Counted from the stretch's first letter, positions 1 to 8,317 are shown. The stretch is DNA of 43,517 nt from Acidobacteriaceae bacterium (GCA_030037635.1 JASHQH010000255.1:1-43517), one strand, 5' to 3'. Numbers and translations are program-made. The notes: generated by a model not told the origin, from the sequence alone.

Positions 1-240
1 GAGGAAGAGGTCAACCGCATCCGCCAGGTGATTGAGGACGAGGGAGACGTGGAGGGCGACCTGCGCAAGGATGTCGTCACGCACATCAAGCGCCTGATCG
101 ATATCCAGAGCTATCGCGGCCTGCGCCATCGCAAGTCGCTGCCGGTGCGCGGGCAGCGCACCCACACCAACGCCCGCACTCGCAAGGGCCCGCGCAAGGG
201 CACGATTGCCGGCAAGAAGAAAGCGACGGCGAAGACCTAA
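1..240 (+). CDS. rpsM: 30S ribosomal protein S13, C-terminal part (5' end outside window)
   Basis: S13 sits in the head of the small ribosomal subunit, contacts 16S rRNA and tRNA, and bridges to the large subunit. The frame is open from the first base and gives about 79 residues of the S13 C-terminal half. Visible are the helical segment ending in [20 protein letters not shown] and the hallmark TRKGPRKG basic tail, followed by a Lys/Ala-rich extension ([11 protein letters not shown]). The N-terminal third lies upstream of the window. The stop codon overlaps the rpsK start by one base (TAATG), so the two genes are probably translationally coupled. The gene order rpsM-rpsK-rpsD-rpoA-rplQ is the standard bacterial alpha operon. 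Identification is secure; only the start is unknown. Confidence 0.97.
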   Translation, partial: EEEVNRIRQVIEDEGDVEGDLRKDVVTHIKRLIDIQSYRGLRHRKSLPVRGQRTHTNARTRKGPRKGTIAGKKKATAKT

Positions 241-662
241 TGGCGAAACCAGAGCAGAAGCCCGAGGCGGGCAAGAAGGGCAAGACCAAGAAGTTCAAGA
301 AGCGCGAGCGCAAGAATGTGCCCTATGGTATTGCGCACATTCAAGCCTCGTTCAACAACACCATCGTCACCATCACTGATCCGGTGGGCAACACGTTGAG
401 CTGGAAGAGTTCGGGCTCGCTGGGGTTCCGCGGATCGCGCAAGGGCACGCCCTTCGCTGCGCAGCAGGCGGCATCGAACGCCGCCGCCATGGCGCGCGAT
501 CACGGCGTGCGCGCGGTGGATGTACGGGTCGCTGGTCCGGGATCGGGCCGCGAGTCGGCCATCCGGGCGCTGGCTGCCGCAGGCATCGAGGTCAAGTCGA
601 TTCGCGACGTGACTCCGGTGCCGCACAACGGCTGCAGGCCGCCGAAGAGACGCCGCGTGTAA
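240..662 (+). CDS. rpsK: 30S ribosomal protein S11
   Basis: S11 lies on the platform of the small subunit beside the mRNA exit region. The 140-residue product is slightly longer than the usual 125-130 because of a Lys-rich N-terminal extension of about 25 residues. The conserved core follows: [18 protein letters not shown] near residue 30, a glycine-rich segment ([20 protein letters not shown]), [16 protein letters not shown], and the C-terminal [18 protein letters not shown]. The ATG shares one base with the rpsM stop. Downstream, a 236-bp gap carries an inverted heptamer element before rpsD, which is unusually long for this operon. Confidence 0.97.
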   Translation: MAKPEQKPEAGKKGKTKKFKKRERKNVPYGIAHIQASFNNTIVTITDPVGNTLSWKSSGSLGFRGSRKGTPFAAQQAASNAAAMARDHGVRAVDVRVAGPGSGRESAIRALAAAGIEVKSIRDVTPVPHNGCRPPKRRRV

Positions 663-665
663 ACG

Positions 666-857
666 CAGCTTTCAGCTCCCAGCTTTCAGCTATTAGCTCC
701 ATCGGGCCGCGAGATCGTTCCGTGGTTTCAAGGTGAAGCGGATTCAGCTGGGTTGCCGGGAGCGGAGAGCTGGAGACAATAACCGGGCCGGGAAGAAGCG
801 AACAACTCTTTTCCCGCACGATGAGCTAAGGGCTAATAGCTGGAAGCTAGCAGCTGC
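666..857. repeat. Inverted element with tandem 7-bp terminal units, rpsK-rpsD gap (element A)
   Basis: The left arm (666-700) is five consecutive 7-mers fitting YAGCTNN with no break in register. The right arm (823-857) is again five consecutive 7-mers fitting NRGCTNN, and it reads approximately as the reverse complement of the left arm. The 122-bp interior (701-822) has no credible ORF. Because each unit contains AGCT or a close variant, the arms could pair in several registers in DNA or RNA. The element fills most of the gap between rpsK and rpsD. Copies with the same unit occur at 1529-1627 and 32366-32498. A REP/MITE-like intergenic element or an RNA structure are both possible; no transposase is present. 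Confidence 0.75.
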
Positions 858-898
858 TTTTCGCGTAAACCGGCCGACATCCGAAGTCAGGAGAAGCA

Positions 899-1528
899 AT
901 GGCACGATATACCGGAGCAGTTTGCCGGCTTTGCCGGCGTGAAGGCACCAAGTTATTTTTGAAGGGCAGCAAGTGCACCTCTGACCGCTGCCCGCTGGAG
1001 AAGCGGAACTTTCCTCCCGGCCAGCATGGCAAAGACCGCAAGGCGAAGATCGTAGGCTATGGCCTGCAACTGCACGAAAAGCAGAAGGCCAAGCGCATGT
1101 ACTTCACGCTGGAGGGGCAGTTCCGCGAGTACTACGAAAAGGCCAGCCGTTCCACCGCCGTTACCGGCGAGCTGCTGATCCAGCAACTGGAGCGGCGTCT
1201 CGACAACGTTACCTACCGGCTGGGATTCGCCATCTCGCGCCGCCAGGCCCGCCAGCTGGTTCGTCACGGGCACGTGACGGTGAACGGCCGCAAGGTGAAC
1301 ATTCCTTCGTACCAGGTAAACGCGGGCGACGTGATTGCCGTCAGGGAAAGCGCCCGGAACTTGGCCATCGTGGAGCAGGCCGTGCAATTCGCGGCGCAGA
1401 ACCCCGTTCCCGCCTGGCTGGAAGCGAACTTTGAAAACCTGTCAGGCCGCGTGCTGCATTTGCCCAGGCGCGCTGACGTCAACCTGCCGATCAACGAGCA
1501 GTTGATCGTGGAGCTGTACAGCAAGTAA
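899..1528 (+). CDS. rpsD: 30S ribosomal protein S4 (cysteine-containing, zinc-type form)
   Basis: S4 nucleates 16S rRNA assembly, and in enterobacteria it is also the translational repressor of the alpha operon. The 209-residue protein has the usual length. Residues 1-95 form the S4 N domain. Cys9, Cys12, Cys26 and Cys31 make the Cys cluster of the zinc-binding C+ version of S4. The S4 RNA-binding domain follows from about residue 97 ([36 protein letters not shown]). The C-terminus [14 protein letters not shown] is canonical. The ATG at 899 follows an AGGAG Shine-Dalgarno (889-893) with 5-nt spacing. The stop codon abuts the next heptamer element. Confidence 0.97.
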   Translation: MARYTGAVCRLCRREGTKLFLKGSKCTSDRCPLEKRNFPPGQHGKDRKAKIVGYGLQLHEKQKAKRMYFTLEGQFREYYEKASRSTAVTGELLIQQLERRLDNVTYRLGFAISRRQARQLVRHGHVTVNGRKVNIPSYQVNAGDVIAVRESARNLAIVEQAVQFAAQNPVPAWLEANFENLSGRVLHLPRRADVNLPINEQLIVELYSK

Positions 1529-1627
1529 CAGCTAATAGCTTTTAGCCGTTAGCTTTTGGCTTCCTGGTGCTGGAACCGACGTCTTTGGGTCTGGTGATGA
1601 AGCTAAGGGCTAGCTGCTAACAGCTAC
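1529..1627. repeat. Inverted element with tandem 7-bp units, rpsD-rpoA gap (element B)
   Basis: The left arm (1529-1563) is five in-register 7-mers, mostly YAGCTNN with one TAGCCGT and one TGGCTTC. It begins at the base after the rpsD stop. The right arm (1600-1627) is four in-register 7-mers of the same family in roughly inverted sense. Its first half (GAAGCTAAGGGCTA, from 1599) closely matches the right arm of element A (GAGCTAAGGGCTA, from 823), which shows common origin. The short interior (1564-1599) could be the loop of an RNA hairpin between rpsD and rpoA. Confidence 0.72.
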
Positions 1628-1708
1628 ACTTCAAACCAAAGGAGCACTTGCGCGGCCGCCGCAAAATGCATCGCGACGTACATGCCGCGCGGGAATCGAG
1701 AGACACAT

Positions 1709-2803
1709 ATGTTGTGGAGAGGATTTCAGAAGCCGAAGCGCCTTGCGGTTGACGCCGAGACGCTTACCGACACCTACGGAAAGTTCAGCGCCCAGCCCTT
1801 TGAACGGGGTTTTGGCACCACCATCGGCAACGCCTTGCGGCGCACGCTGCTGAGCTCCATTGAGGGGGCGGCGGTGACCGCGGTCCGCATTGAAGGCGTA
1901 CTGCACGAGTTTCAGTCCATCACCGGGGTGGTTGAAGACGCCACCGACATCATCCTCAACCTCAAGCAGGTCCCCTTCAAGCTGCAGGGCGAAGGCCCCA
2001 AGGCGCTCTATCTGCGCGCCGACCAGCCGGGCGCGGTGACCAGCGGAATGATCGAGGCCGACAGCGACGTGGAGATCCTCGACAAGAACGTCTACCTGGC
2101 CACGCTGTCAGAAGGCGGCAAGCTTGACATGGAGATGCGGCTGAAGCGCGGCCGCGGCTATGTTTCCGCCGATAAGAATTTCGATGCCGACCTGGGACTC
2201 GGTTTCATCCCCGTGGATTCGGTGCACTCGCCGGTGCGCCGCGTGAACTACGTGGTGGACGCCGCCCGCCTGGGGCAAATCACCGACTACGACAAACTGA
2301 CGCTCGAGGTGTGGACGAACGGCGCGGTGCTGCCCGCCGATGCGGTCGGCCTGGCGGCCAAGCTGCTCAAGGACCACATGAACATCTTCATCAACTTCGA
2401 AGAGGAGATCGAAGCCGAAGCGCGCGGCGAAGAAGGCCGGATCCTGCTCCGCAACGACAACCTCAACCGCAGCGTGGAAGAGCTTGAGCTTTCAGTGCGC
2501 AGCTACAACTGCTTGAAGAACGCCAACATCCAGACCATCGGCGAGCTGGTGCAAAAGACCGAGGCCGAAATGTTGAAGACCAAGAACTTCGGCCGCAAGA
2601 GCCTGAACGAGATCAAGGAGATCCTGGCGCAGATGGGCTTGTCGCTGGGCATGAAGATCGACGAACAGGGCAATGCGGTGCCGGGACCCACCAGCATTCC
2701 GCCGCAGACGGCGCTGGCCTCAGGTTTTGGCCGTTACGACGACGAAGAGGAACCGCTGGACTCGGTGGATTTGCAGTTGCCCACCGAGACGGAGAACTTC
2801 TGA
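1709..2803 (+). CDS. rpoA: DNA-directed RNA polymerase subunit alpha
   Basis: The alpha subunit dimerises to scaffold RNA polymerase assembly and uses its C-terminal domain to touch UP elements and activators. The start chosen is the ATG at 1709, giving 364 residues that begin [12 protein letters not shown], the family's normal N-terminus. An in-frame ATG at 1682 would add nine unconserved residues. The N-terminal dimerisation domain shows [20 protein letters not shown] and the [10 protein letters not shown] region. The C-terminal domain shows [20 protein letters not shown] and [16 protein letters not shown], including the Arg and Asn used for DNA contact in the family. An acidic tail ([11 protein letters not shown]) extends past the CTD. 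The Shine-Dalgarno before 1709 is weak (GAGAG). A perfect AAAGGAG at 1638-1644 is too far upstream to serve this start. Confidence 0.97.
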   Translation: MLWRGFQKPKRLAVDAETLTDTYGKFSAQPFERGFGTTIGNALRRTLLSSIEGAAVTAVRIEGVLHEFQSITGVVEDATDIILNLKQVPFKLQGEGPKALYLRADQPGAVTSGMIEADSDVEILDKNVYLATLSEGGKLDMEMRLKRGRGYVSADKNFDADLGLGFIPVDSVHSPVRRVNYVVDAARLGQITDYDKLTLEVWTNGAVLPADAVGLAAKLLKDHMNIFINFEEEIEAEARGEEGRILLRNDNLNRSVEELELSVRSYNCLKNANIQTIGELVQKTEAEMLKTKNFGRKSLNEIKEILAQMGLSLGMKIDEQGNAVPGPTSIPPQTALASGFGRYDDEEEPLDSVDLQLPTETENF

Positions 2804-2809
2804 GAAGCA

Positions 2810-2883
2810 GGGAATAGGGGATAGGGAATAGGGACCAGAAAGGCCGTTGCGTGCCGAGTCCCTAGACCCTGATTCCTGAGTGC
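2810..2883. repeat. Inverted heptamer element of a second type, rpoA-rplQ gap (element C)
   Basis: The left arm (2810-2837) is four in-register 7-mers with consensus GGGAATA. The right arm (2856-2883) is four 7-mers reading approximately as its complement (TNNNCCC type). The segment 2817-2835 can pair with 2858-2876 around a loop of about 22 nt. Sequence differs from elements A and B, but the design is identical: tandem 7-bp units, two inverted arms and placement in an alpha-operon gap. It lies just upstream of the rplQ Shine-Dalgarno. Confidence 0.7.
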
Positions 2884-2899
2884 CTGGAAGGAAAAGAAC

Positions 2900-3391
2900 A
2901 TGCGCCATCGCAATGCAGGATTCAAGCTCGGACGCAATACCAGCCATCGCCGCGCGCTCTTGCGCAACCTGGTCACGTCCGTCATCGAAGAAGACCGTGT
3001 GGAGACTACCGTGGCCAAGGCCAAGGCGGTGCGTCCGCACATCGAGAAAATGATCACGCTGGGCAAGAAGGGCGATCTGCACAGCCGCCGCCAGGCTCTC
3101 GCCTTTCTCCGCACCGGCGAGGCCGTCACCCGCCTGTTCGATGTTGTGGCTCCGCGGTACGGCGACCGCAACGGGGGCTATCTCCGCATCGTGCGCACCG
3201 GTTTTCAGCAGGGCGACGGCGCCGACAAGGCGTTCATCGAACTGCTGGGCGCCGAGAAGCAGCTTGAAGTGAAGCGCCAGAAACGCGCCGACCTGAAGGC
3301 CAAAAAGCGCGCCGAGCTGGAAAAGCAGCTTGAAGAACAGAAGAAGGAAGCGGAAGAGGCCGAACCTGAGGGCGGCGAGCAGGCTGCGTAA
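2900..3391 (+). CDS. rplQ: 50S ribosomal protein L17 with charged C-terminal extension
   Basis: L17 binds near the polypeptide exit tunnel of the large subunit. Residues 1-117 match the family: [20 protein letters not shown] at the start, [20 protein letters not shown], then the [24 protein letters not shown] end of the core. The protein is 163 residues, whereas many L17 are 115-130. The extra 40 or so residues are a Lys/Glu/Ala/Gln-rich, probably helical tail (for example [20 protein letters not shown]). The ATG at 2900 is preceded by a GGAAGGA ribosome binding site. It is the last gene of the alpha operon and is followed by a terminator. Confidence 0.96.
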   Translation: MRHRNAGFKLGRNTSHRRALLRNLVTSVIEEDRVETTVAKAKAVRPHIEKMITLGKKGDLHSRRQALAFLRTGEAVTRLFDVVAPRYGDRNGGYLRIVRTGFQQGDGADKAFIELLGAEKQLEVKRQKRADLKAKKRAELEKQLEEQKKEAEEAEPEGGEQAA

Positions 3392-3432
3392 GCAGCTTTT
3401 CTCGAGCCGGAGCAGTCGTCTCAGCAATTTCT

Positions 3433-3473
3433 GCGGGTACATCCCATTGGAGGTGTGCCCGCTTTTGGTTTTT
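3433..3473 (+). terminator. Intrinsic terminator of the alpha operon
   Basis: A GC-rich stem starts at 3433 (GCGGGTACATCC) and pairs with GGAGGTGTGCCCGC ending at 3462 around a short loop. The tract TTTTGGTTTTT follows. It lies 41 bp after the rplQ stop, where the operon should end. Confidence 0.8.
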
Positions 3474-3705
3474 GGAGCGCCGACGGCATCATTGACCAGG
3501 CAGGGCCTGCAGGATCAGCCATCCAACTTCGGTAACTGGCAGGCCATCCCTTACCCCGGTTAACATCTATAGACGCGGTAATACGATGTTGTTGGATTTT
3601 GTCCGCTCTTTTGATTCTCCCTGAAGATCTTTCCGTTGTTGCCTTACCATGCAAGTGATCCCGATGATGAACGAGTGAAAGCGGCGGAAAGGGGCATGCT
3701 TCAGG
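3474..3705. other. Intergenic stretch between alpha operon and polysaccharide locus
   Basis: Together with the terminator, about 314 bp lie between the rplQ stop and the next start. After the terminator I see no credible ORF, RNA gene or repeat. The stretch 3560-3640 is more AT-rich than its surroundings and is the likely promoter and leader zone of the glycosyltransferase at 3706, but no convincing -35/-10 pair can be assigned by eye. Confidence 0.5.
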
Positions 3706-4878
3706 GTGGAAATAAAGCGCAACCTCAGGAAAATTCTCTACGTTGTGACGCGCGCTGAGCGGGGCGGCGCTCAAACGCAGGTTCTTGAGCTGCTCCAGGC
3801 AACGCGGGGATATTTTCACACCGCCCTGGCCACGGGAGAAACGGGATTTCTCACCGAGGAAGCGCGAGCACTCGGCGTCACCGTTTATCCGGTTGAGCAC
3901 CTGGCCGCGCCGCTCAGCCCCCTCCATGACTTCCGGGCTCTGGGTGAGATTTCCGGGATCATTCGCGCCTTCCAGCCCAACCTGATCCACGCGCACTCGT
4001 CGAAAGCCGGCATTCTGGCTCGCATCGCCGCCCGCTATCACCGCACGCCGTGCGTTTTTACTGTGCACGGGTGGGCATTCTCGCAGGGAGTGAGTTTTCG
4101 CAGGAAATGTCTTGCCTTACCCGTGGAATGGCTGGCGGGCAGCTTGGGCGCGGCGATTATCACGGCCTCGGAGTTCGATCGCGATCTCGCGCTGCGCTAC
4201 AGCATCTGCGCCGCCGAACGCATCACGACCATCGTGGCCGCCAAATCTGACGATCCCACGCGCGCGAACCCCGAAGCCGGAGACCCGCCCATCATTACCA
4301 TGGTGGCCCGCTTCTGCCCGCAGAAAGACCATCTAACCTTGCTGCGGGCGCTCAGCAAGGTGCAATCGCCGTTTCGTCTGCGGCTGGCCGGCGAGGGTCC
4401 GCTTTTGGAGCAGGCACGCACGGCCGCAACGGAGCTGGGCCTGGAGAGCAGGACCGAATTCCTGGGCAATTGCAGCAATGTTGCCGAGCTGCTTTCGGGC
4501 ACGCAGGTTTTTGCGCTCATTTCGCGCTATGAGGGCCTTCCCGTCAGCATTCTTGAGGCCATGCGCGCGGGTCTTCCCATCGTGGCCACGGATACCGGAG
4601 GCGTAAGCGAGGCAGTGCGTGACCAGTGGAACGGCTTCCTGGTCCGGCGCGGCGATGATTCCGCACTGGGCACAGCCTTTGCAACCCTGCTGCAAAACCC
4701 CGCTATGCGCGCCGAGTTCGGAAAGAACTCGCGGCGCGCCTTCGAAAGGAATTTCCGCGCTGAAACCATGATCGAGCGCACTTTCGCGCTTTATGAGCAG
4801 GAATTGGCGCCGGCCGCTCACAGCGATCTGCTGCCTCAGCCCAGCAGCCTCTCCAGATCGGCCAGTCTCGACTTGTAG
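3706..4878 (+). CDS. Glycosyltransferase family 4 (GT-B fold)
   Basis: Probably a cytoplasmic retaining glycosyltransferase that adds one sugar to the lipid-linked repeat unit. The 390-residue product starts with a GTG at 3706; an in-frame stop 30 bases upstream leaves no earlier start. The N-terminal Rossmann domain shows ILYVVTRAERGGAQTQVLEL (about residues 9-28) and LIHAHSSKAGILARIAAR, features of GT4 acceptor domains. The C-terminal Glycos_transf_1 domain shows ITMVARFCPQKDHLTLLRAL and the E-x7-E motif in SRYEGLPVSILEAMRAGLP, which binds the sugar nucleotide in this family. The 3' end overlaps the convergent gene at 4836 by 43 bp. The donor sugar cannot be inferred. Confidence 0.88.
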   Translation: MEIKRNLRKILYVVTRAERGGAQTQVLELLQATRGYFHTALATGETGFLTEEARALGVTVYPVEHLAAPLSPLHDFRALGEISGIIRAFQPNLIHAHSSKAGILARIAARYHRTPCVFTVHGWAFSQGVSFRRKCLALPVEWLAGSLGAAIITASEFDRDLALRYSICAAERITTIVAAKSDDPTRANPEAGDPPIITMVARFCPQKDHLTLLRALSKVQSPFRLRLAGEGPLLEQARTAATELGLESRTEFLGNCSNVAELLSGTQVFALISRYEGLPVSILEAMRAGLPIVATDTGGVSEAVRDQWNGFLVRRGDDSALGTAFATLLQNPAMRAEFGKNSRRAFERNFRAETMIERTFALYEQELAPAAHSDLLPQPSSLSRSASLDL

Positions 4879-5894
4879 GAGAAAGTTTCAAGGAACGTTG
4901 CCCGGCAGTTCCGGGCGTACTCGCTCTGCCGGTTGCGAATGTCTTCGAGGGCGCTGAGGATTCCTTCATCGTCACCGGCCGATGCGAATCGCCCGTTCCA
5001 GCCATCCTTTACGAACTCCGGGAACGAGCCGAGATCGCCGGCAATCACGGGAGTGCCGAACATAAACGCCTTGGGCAGGACCCCGCTCTGCGTTGAGCGC
5101 CGATAAAGATTCCAGACGCAAAAGCTCTCGGCAAACAAGCCATTGATCTCCGCGGACCCGAGCGGCCTGCCGCAACAAAATCTGACGCGGCCGCAGTGCT
5201 CGCGCAAAAGTTTGTCGTTCGCCACCGAGCCGGGCAGCCGATCCTTTGAGGCAATGAGGAAGCGCACATTCAGATCGCGCCGCAGGAATTCTCGCGCCAG
5301 GGCGACGAACTGATCGAATCCGTGAGGCCGCGAGATATTGCCAATATAGGAGAAGTAGGGCCTTTTCTCCGGTGTCTGGCCGGGCAGCCCTGCTGCCTCG
5401 TCGTCATAGATTTGCGGAAAATAGTGAGCGTTCCGGTTGTGCCGAATGTCGGCATCGCGGTACAGCTTCAACCCGTACTGTGATTCCAGAATCACGGCGT
5501 CAGCCAGCTTGAGCATGGGAACCGCGATGCGGTGGGCAAGAATTGTGGCCGCGGCTGCCTTGATTCCTTCGCGGCGCAGGTAATCCCAGGAGAAATTCCA
5601 CGGCTCGTGATAAAGAAAGAGAATTCTGGCTCCAGTTCTCTTCAGTTGCCGCGCTAAATGAGCGTTGCGTGCCGACGTATTTAGAAAAAAGGCGTGGCTC
5701 AGCGGTTCTGCTGCGGCCCGCGTAAAATCAAAAGCCGCGGGCGCCACGGCGTTCAATTCAGGAAAAGCACGGTAACCGGAGTGAAGCAAAAAGCGGACAT
5801 CGAATCCGAGCTCCCGCAAGCCCTTGGCGTAGGCAACTGCATGCTGAACGAAGGCTGGACTGAACCGCACCGATACGACGACGGCCTTCTTCAT
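4836..5894 (-). CDS. Glycosyltransferase, GT4-like
   Basis: A putative glycosyltransferase of 352 residues starting MKKAVVVSVRFSPAFVQHAV, a normal GT-B N-terminus. Further support comes from the acceptor-domain HEPWNFSWDYLRREG region, the inter-domain YFSYIGNISRPHGFDQFVAL and the C-terminal TQSGVLPKAFMFGTPVIAGD, which resembles the nucleotide-sugar binding loop. The classic E-x7-E pair is not obvious, so the exact CAZy family is uncertain. The start at 5894 overlaps the stop of the upstream polymerase gene (ATGA). The frame is open far upstream, but that part is antiparallel to Wzy coding sequence and is not real. It is the last gene of a three-gene - strand block and overlaps the convergent + gene at its end. 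Confidence 0.82.
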   Translation of the reverse strand: MKKAVVVSVRFSPAFVQHAVAYAKGLRELGFDVRFLLHSGYRAFPELNAVAPAAFDFTRAAAEPLSHAFFLNTSARNAHLARQLKRTGARILFLYHEPWNFSWDYLRREGIKAAAATILAHRIAVPMLKLADAVILESQYGLKLYRDADIRHNRNAHYFPQIYDDEAAGLPGQTPEKRPYFSYIGNISRPHGFDQFVALAREFLRRDLNVRFLIASKDRLPGSVANDKLLREHCGRVRFCCGRPLGSAEINGLFAESFCVWNLYRRSTQSGVLPKAFMFGTPVIAGDLGSFPEFVKDGWNGRFASAGDDEGILSALEDIRNRQSEYARNCRATFLETFSYKSRLADLERLLG

Positions 5895-7054
5895 GGCGCT
5901 GCGTCTCCGCTGGGCTCGCCTGCAGGCGGCGCCGAGTGCGGCGCAATGAGAAACCGGCGTAAATAGCGGGGAAGACCGCAAAGCGCGGGCCAGAAGATCA
6001 GGAAAAAAATCAACTGCCCGAGAAGGAAGCTGAATAAGTCCTGGGTGCGGGAACGCGGCATGAGGAAACAGAGGAATCCCGCCATGTTTCGCGCCGTTTG
6101 CAGTCCGTTTCTGATCAACAAACGATCGACAAAGCGGCCCAGGACGCCCAGAATCAGACCGGCGATGAGCGCGGTAACGAGCGAAGGGCGATAGTAGAAA
6201 ATCTCGCCCAGCCAGGTAAAGACAGATACACCATTCGTCAGGTTGGGGTCTGACGGATAGATGCACAGTGACATCTCCGCATTGAAGGAGAAAACGGTTT
6301 TGGGAAACAGAAAGGCGGGAACCAGCTTCTTGAAAAACTCCGCAATAAAGTTGTACCAGGGCGCCGATCCGCAGGTGGAATGGGTAAGGAGTGCGAGGTT
6401 CACGAACGGAGCCACCAGTTCCTGCAGCAGCGGGTTCTGCGCGCTTGCCAGATCGCCGCGAATGGCGCTGGCCGCGCCGAATGCAGCCAGCGCGAGCGCA
6501 GCGGCTACGCCAATCCGCCGCCAGCTTGATGTTTTCCCGAGAACGATGCAAAAAATGGACAAAAACAGAAAGGCTCTGCCCGAGCCCATCTCGTAGAGCA
6601 CAAAAAGCGCTGCGACCGTCCAAAGCACATAACGAATTGCGCGGGGCACATTCCGGGATGCATCGAACATGGCAAAGGGAAGCAGGAAAAGAATGTTGTA
6701 GAGGAGATAGGCCACCCCACCTCCCTTTCCCATGCCGAGTACCGTTTGCTCCACCAGGCGGCCAGTTCCTTCCGCGCCAAAGAGAAACATATTTACGCGC
6801 CAAAACTGGAGTCCGAAGATGGCGTCGCAAAGCAAATAGACGAAAGCAAACGAGGCGAGGACTGTGCCGGTAGCCGAAGAAAAACGCTGCTCCGGAGGAG
6901 CCAGTGCCGCGCCATTGCGGAGCCGGAAAAGCCACACGGGCAATCCCGCAGCCAGGATGTAAAGCAGCGCAACCGGACCGGCCACGAATGCAGCCGGAGT
7001 CCCCCAGACGAGAAGGCCGACGAGGATGAAGTGATTGAGAGAGATGCGGCTCAT
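5891..7054 (-). CDS. Putative O-antigen/exopolysaccharide polymerase (Wzy-like)
   Basis: A 387-residue, very hydrophobic protein with about 10 predicted transmembrane segments (for example FILVGLLVWGTPAAFVAGP near the N-terminus and LGQLIFFLIFWPALCGLP near the C-terminus). One larger loop falls around residues 215-280 (FFKKLVPAFLFPKTVFSF, LCIYPSDPNLTNG). Wzy proteins polymerise lipid-linked repeat units in the periplasm. They are poorly conserved in sequence, so the call rests on topology, size and position between glycosyltransferases in a locus that also has Wzx-, Wzz- and Wza-like genes. The start MSRISLNHF at 7054 overlaps the upstream stop as ATGA, and its own stop overlaps the next start the same way, indicating tight coupling. 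Confidence 0.7.
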   Translation of the reverse strand: MSRISLNHFILVGLLVWGTPAAFVAGPVALLYILAAGLPVWLFRLRNGAALAPPEQRFSSATGTVLASFAFVYLLCDAIFGLQFWRVNMFLFGAEGTGRLVEQTVLGMGKGGGVAYLLYNILFLLPFAMFDASRNVPRAIRYVLWTVAALFVLYEMGSGRAFLFLSIFCIVLGKTSSWRRIGVAAALALAAFGAASAIRGDLASAQNPLLQELVAPFVNLALLTHSTCGSAPWYNFIAEFFKKLVPAFLFPKTVFSFNAEMSLCIYPSDPNLTNGVSVFTWLGEIFYYRPSLVTALIAGLILGVLGRFVDRLLIRNGLQTARNMAGFLCFLMPRSRTQDLFSFLLGQLIFFLIFWPALCGLPRYLRRFLIAPHSAPPAGEPSGDAAP

Positions 7055-8232
7055 GGGGTCAGCAGCTCCTGGAAGGCCTGGGCTGCCCTGCGTACATAGG
7101 CTACGCTGGCAGCCTGATTGCCGAGGCGGCCATTTCCAACAGCCCTGATGCACAGTTGGGCAAGCTGCGCAGGTGAAACCGGCCAATCGGCATATTGGAC
7201 CTGGCCAGGAAAGGCAGCGGCGAGTGCGGCGTCAGCGCCCCAGCGAGTGGTAATCAAGCCTCTTCCGGCGACGAGCGTCTCAATCGACTTGATCTTCGCG
7301 CCCGTCGACGGGCCGACGGGATTCACGGTAGCGCCGATCTGCCGGTAGTATTCGACAAGGGAATGCACGCGCCCCAGAACGCGTGCACCACCGCGCATGA
7401 GTGCGTGCAAAAGCGAGCGGTCCACCGTCTCGCAGATTCCGCCAGCGATTACCAATTCAACTCCCGCGGCGCGAAGGGCATCAAGAAACGGCGCCTCCGC
7501 CAGCAGTTGCACCACCTGCTCATTGACATAACTGGGAGCGCCCAGGAAGCCGATCCGCGGTGGAAGTTGGGTATTCGCAAGACTCACCAACGCGGCGTGC
7601 TCAGGGGGAACAAAGGCCAGCACTTTTGGCTGCGCTTTGTAGCGCTGCTCGATCTCAAGCGCGTCATCTTCAGAGATGGCGAGGCACTGGCTCTGCGGGC
7701 GCAGAGCTGCCGCCTCATCGGCAACCGAGAGGCTGACCCACCGGCGCCTGCCGATACGCTCGTGACGGTCCGCCATTAGATCGCCCGCATCCACCACGAC
7801 TTTGTCGCCGGCACGCGCCAAACCAAGAAGATGAAAGGGCCACGCGTAATAGCAAACAATCGTCTCGTAGCGGTCGATCCACTGGCGCGGCAGAGGCGTT
7901 CTCAAGAGAAAGCGGAAATGGTCGATGATCCGCAGCCGGTTACAAAGAAGCACGCCCATGCCATACCAGAGAGCTGTGTTGAGGCGGGCCATCAAAGGGT
8001 ACGCGCCGCTCAGGACACGAACTGGCAGGCCGCGTTCGCTTAGCCATCTCCGCGCTCTTTTGACGGGGGCGCCCAGCGCCAGCAAATCCACGGCCTCACC
8101 ATATTCGGAGCAGAGAGCAGACAGGACCTGATGTTGTCTTTTGCTCATTCCGTTCTCTGATTTCATGTCGATGGGAGACAGATAAAGAGCACGTGGCAGC
8201 GAAACAGTGGAATGGCTGCGCCGGTGACTCAA
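7051..8232 (-). CDS. Glycosyltransferase, GT4-like
   Basis: A 393-residue GT-B protein, first gene of the - strand block. The opening RALYLSPIDMKSENGMSKRQ corresponds to the usual GT4 N-terminal strand plus G-x-x-x-R loop, which supports the start at 8232 over the internal Met at 8166. Other marks are DKVVVDAGDLMADRHERIGR (a sugar-transferase acceptor-domain motif seen near a conserved D), IGFLGAPSYVNEQVVQLLAE at the domain junction, and PSTGAKIKSIETLVAGRGLI as the donor-site loop with one Glu. The gene is coupled to the polymerase by ATGA. It is divergent from the glycosyltransferase at 8372; the 139-bp gap probably holds both promoters. Confidence 0.82.
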   Translation of the reverse strand: MSHRRSHSTVSLPRALYLSPIDMKSENGMSKRQHQVLSALCSEYGEAVDLLALGAPVKRARRWLSERGLPVRVLSGAYPLMARLNTALWYGMGVLLCNRLRIIDHFRFLLRTPLPRQWIDRYETIVCYYAWPFHLLGLARAGDKVVVDAGDLMADRHERIGRRRWVSLSVADEAAALRPQSQCLAISEDDALEIEQRYKAQPKVLAFVPPEHAALVSLANTQLPPRIGFLGAPSYVNEQVVQLLAEAPFLDALRAAGVELVIAGGICETVDRSLLHALMRGGARVLGRVHSLVEYYRQIGATVNPVGPSTGAKIKSIETLVAGRGLITTRWGADAALAAAFPGQVQYADWPVSPAQLAQLCIRAVGNGRLGNQAASVAYVRRAAQAFQELLTP

Positions 8233-8311
8233 TGAAAGTTACACTCCGATCAGCAGACGCGAGAATGTCTGCGAAAGGTCCTTTCAACCCATAGCACCGC
8301 TCGCGCCTGAA

Positions 8312-8317
8312 TATAAT
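8312..8317 (+). promoter_or_regulatory. Candidate -10 hexamer (TATAAT) for the + strand sugar block
   Basis: A perfect TATAAT stands out in a GC-rich divergent gap. It is placed to start transcription near 8324, about 48 nt before the ATG at 8372. No good -35 is found 16-18 bp upstream, so this is only a candidate. Confidence 0.35.

Noticed and set aside
1648..1755. Short leader frame using the AAAGGAG before rpoA
   Set aside because: The TTG at 1648 is only 3 nt from the Shine-Dalgarno and the next ATG is over 20 nt away, so neither makes a good start.
4836..6935. A single 699-codon - strand frame covering the glycosyltransferase and most of the polymerase
   Set aside because: Only the part from 5894 down matches a protein family. 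The upstream part is the polymerase region in another register, and the polymerase protein itself is clearly the real one.
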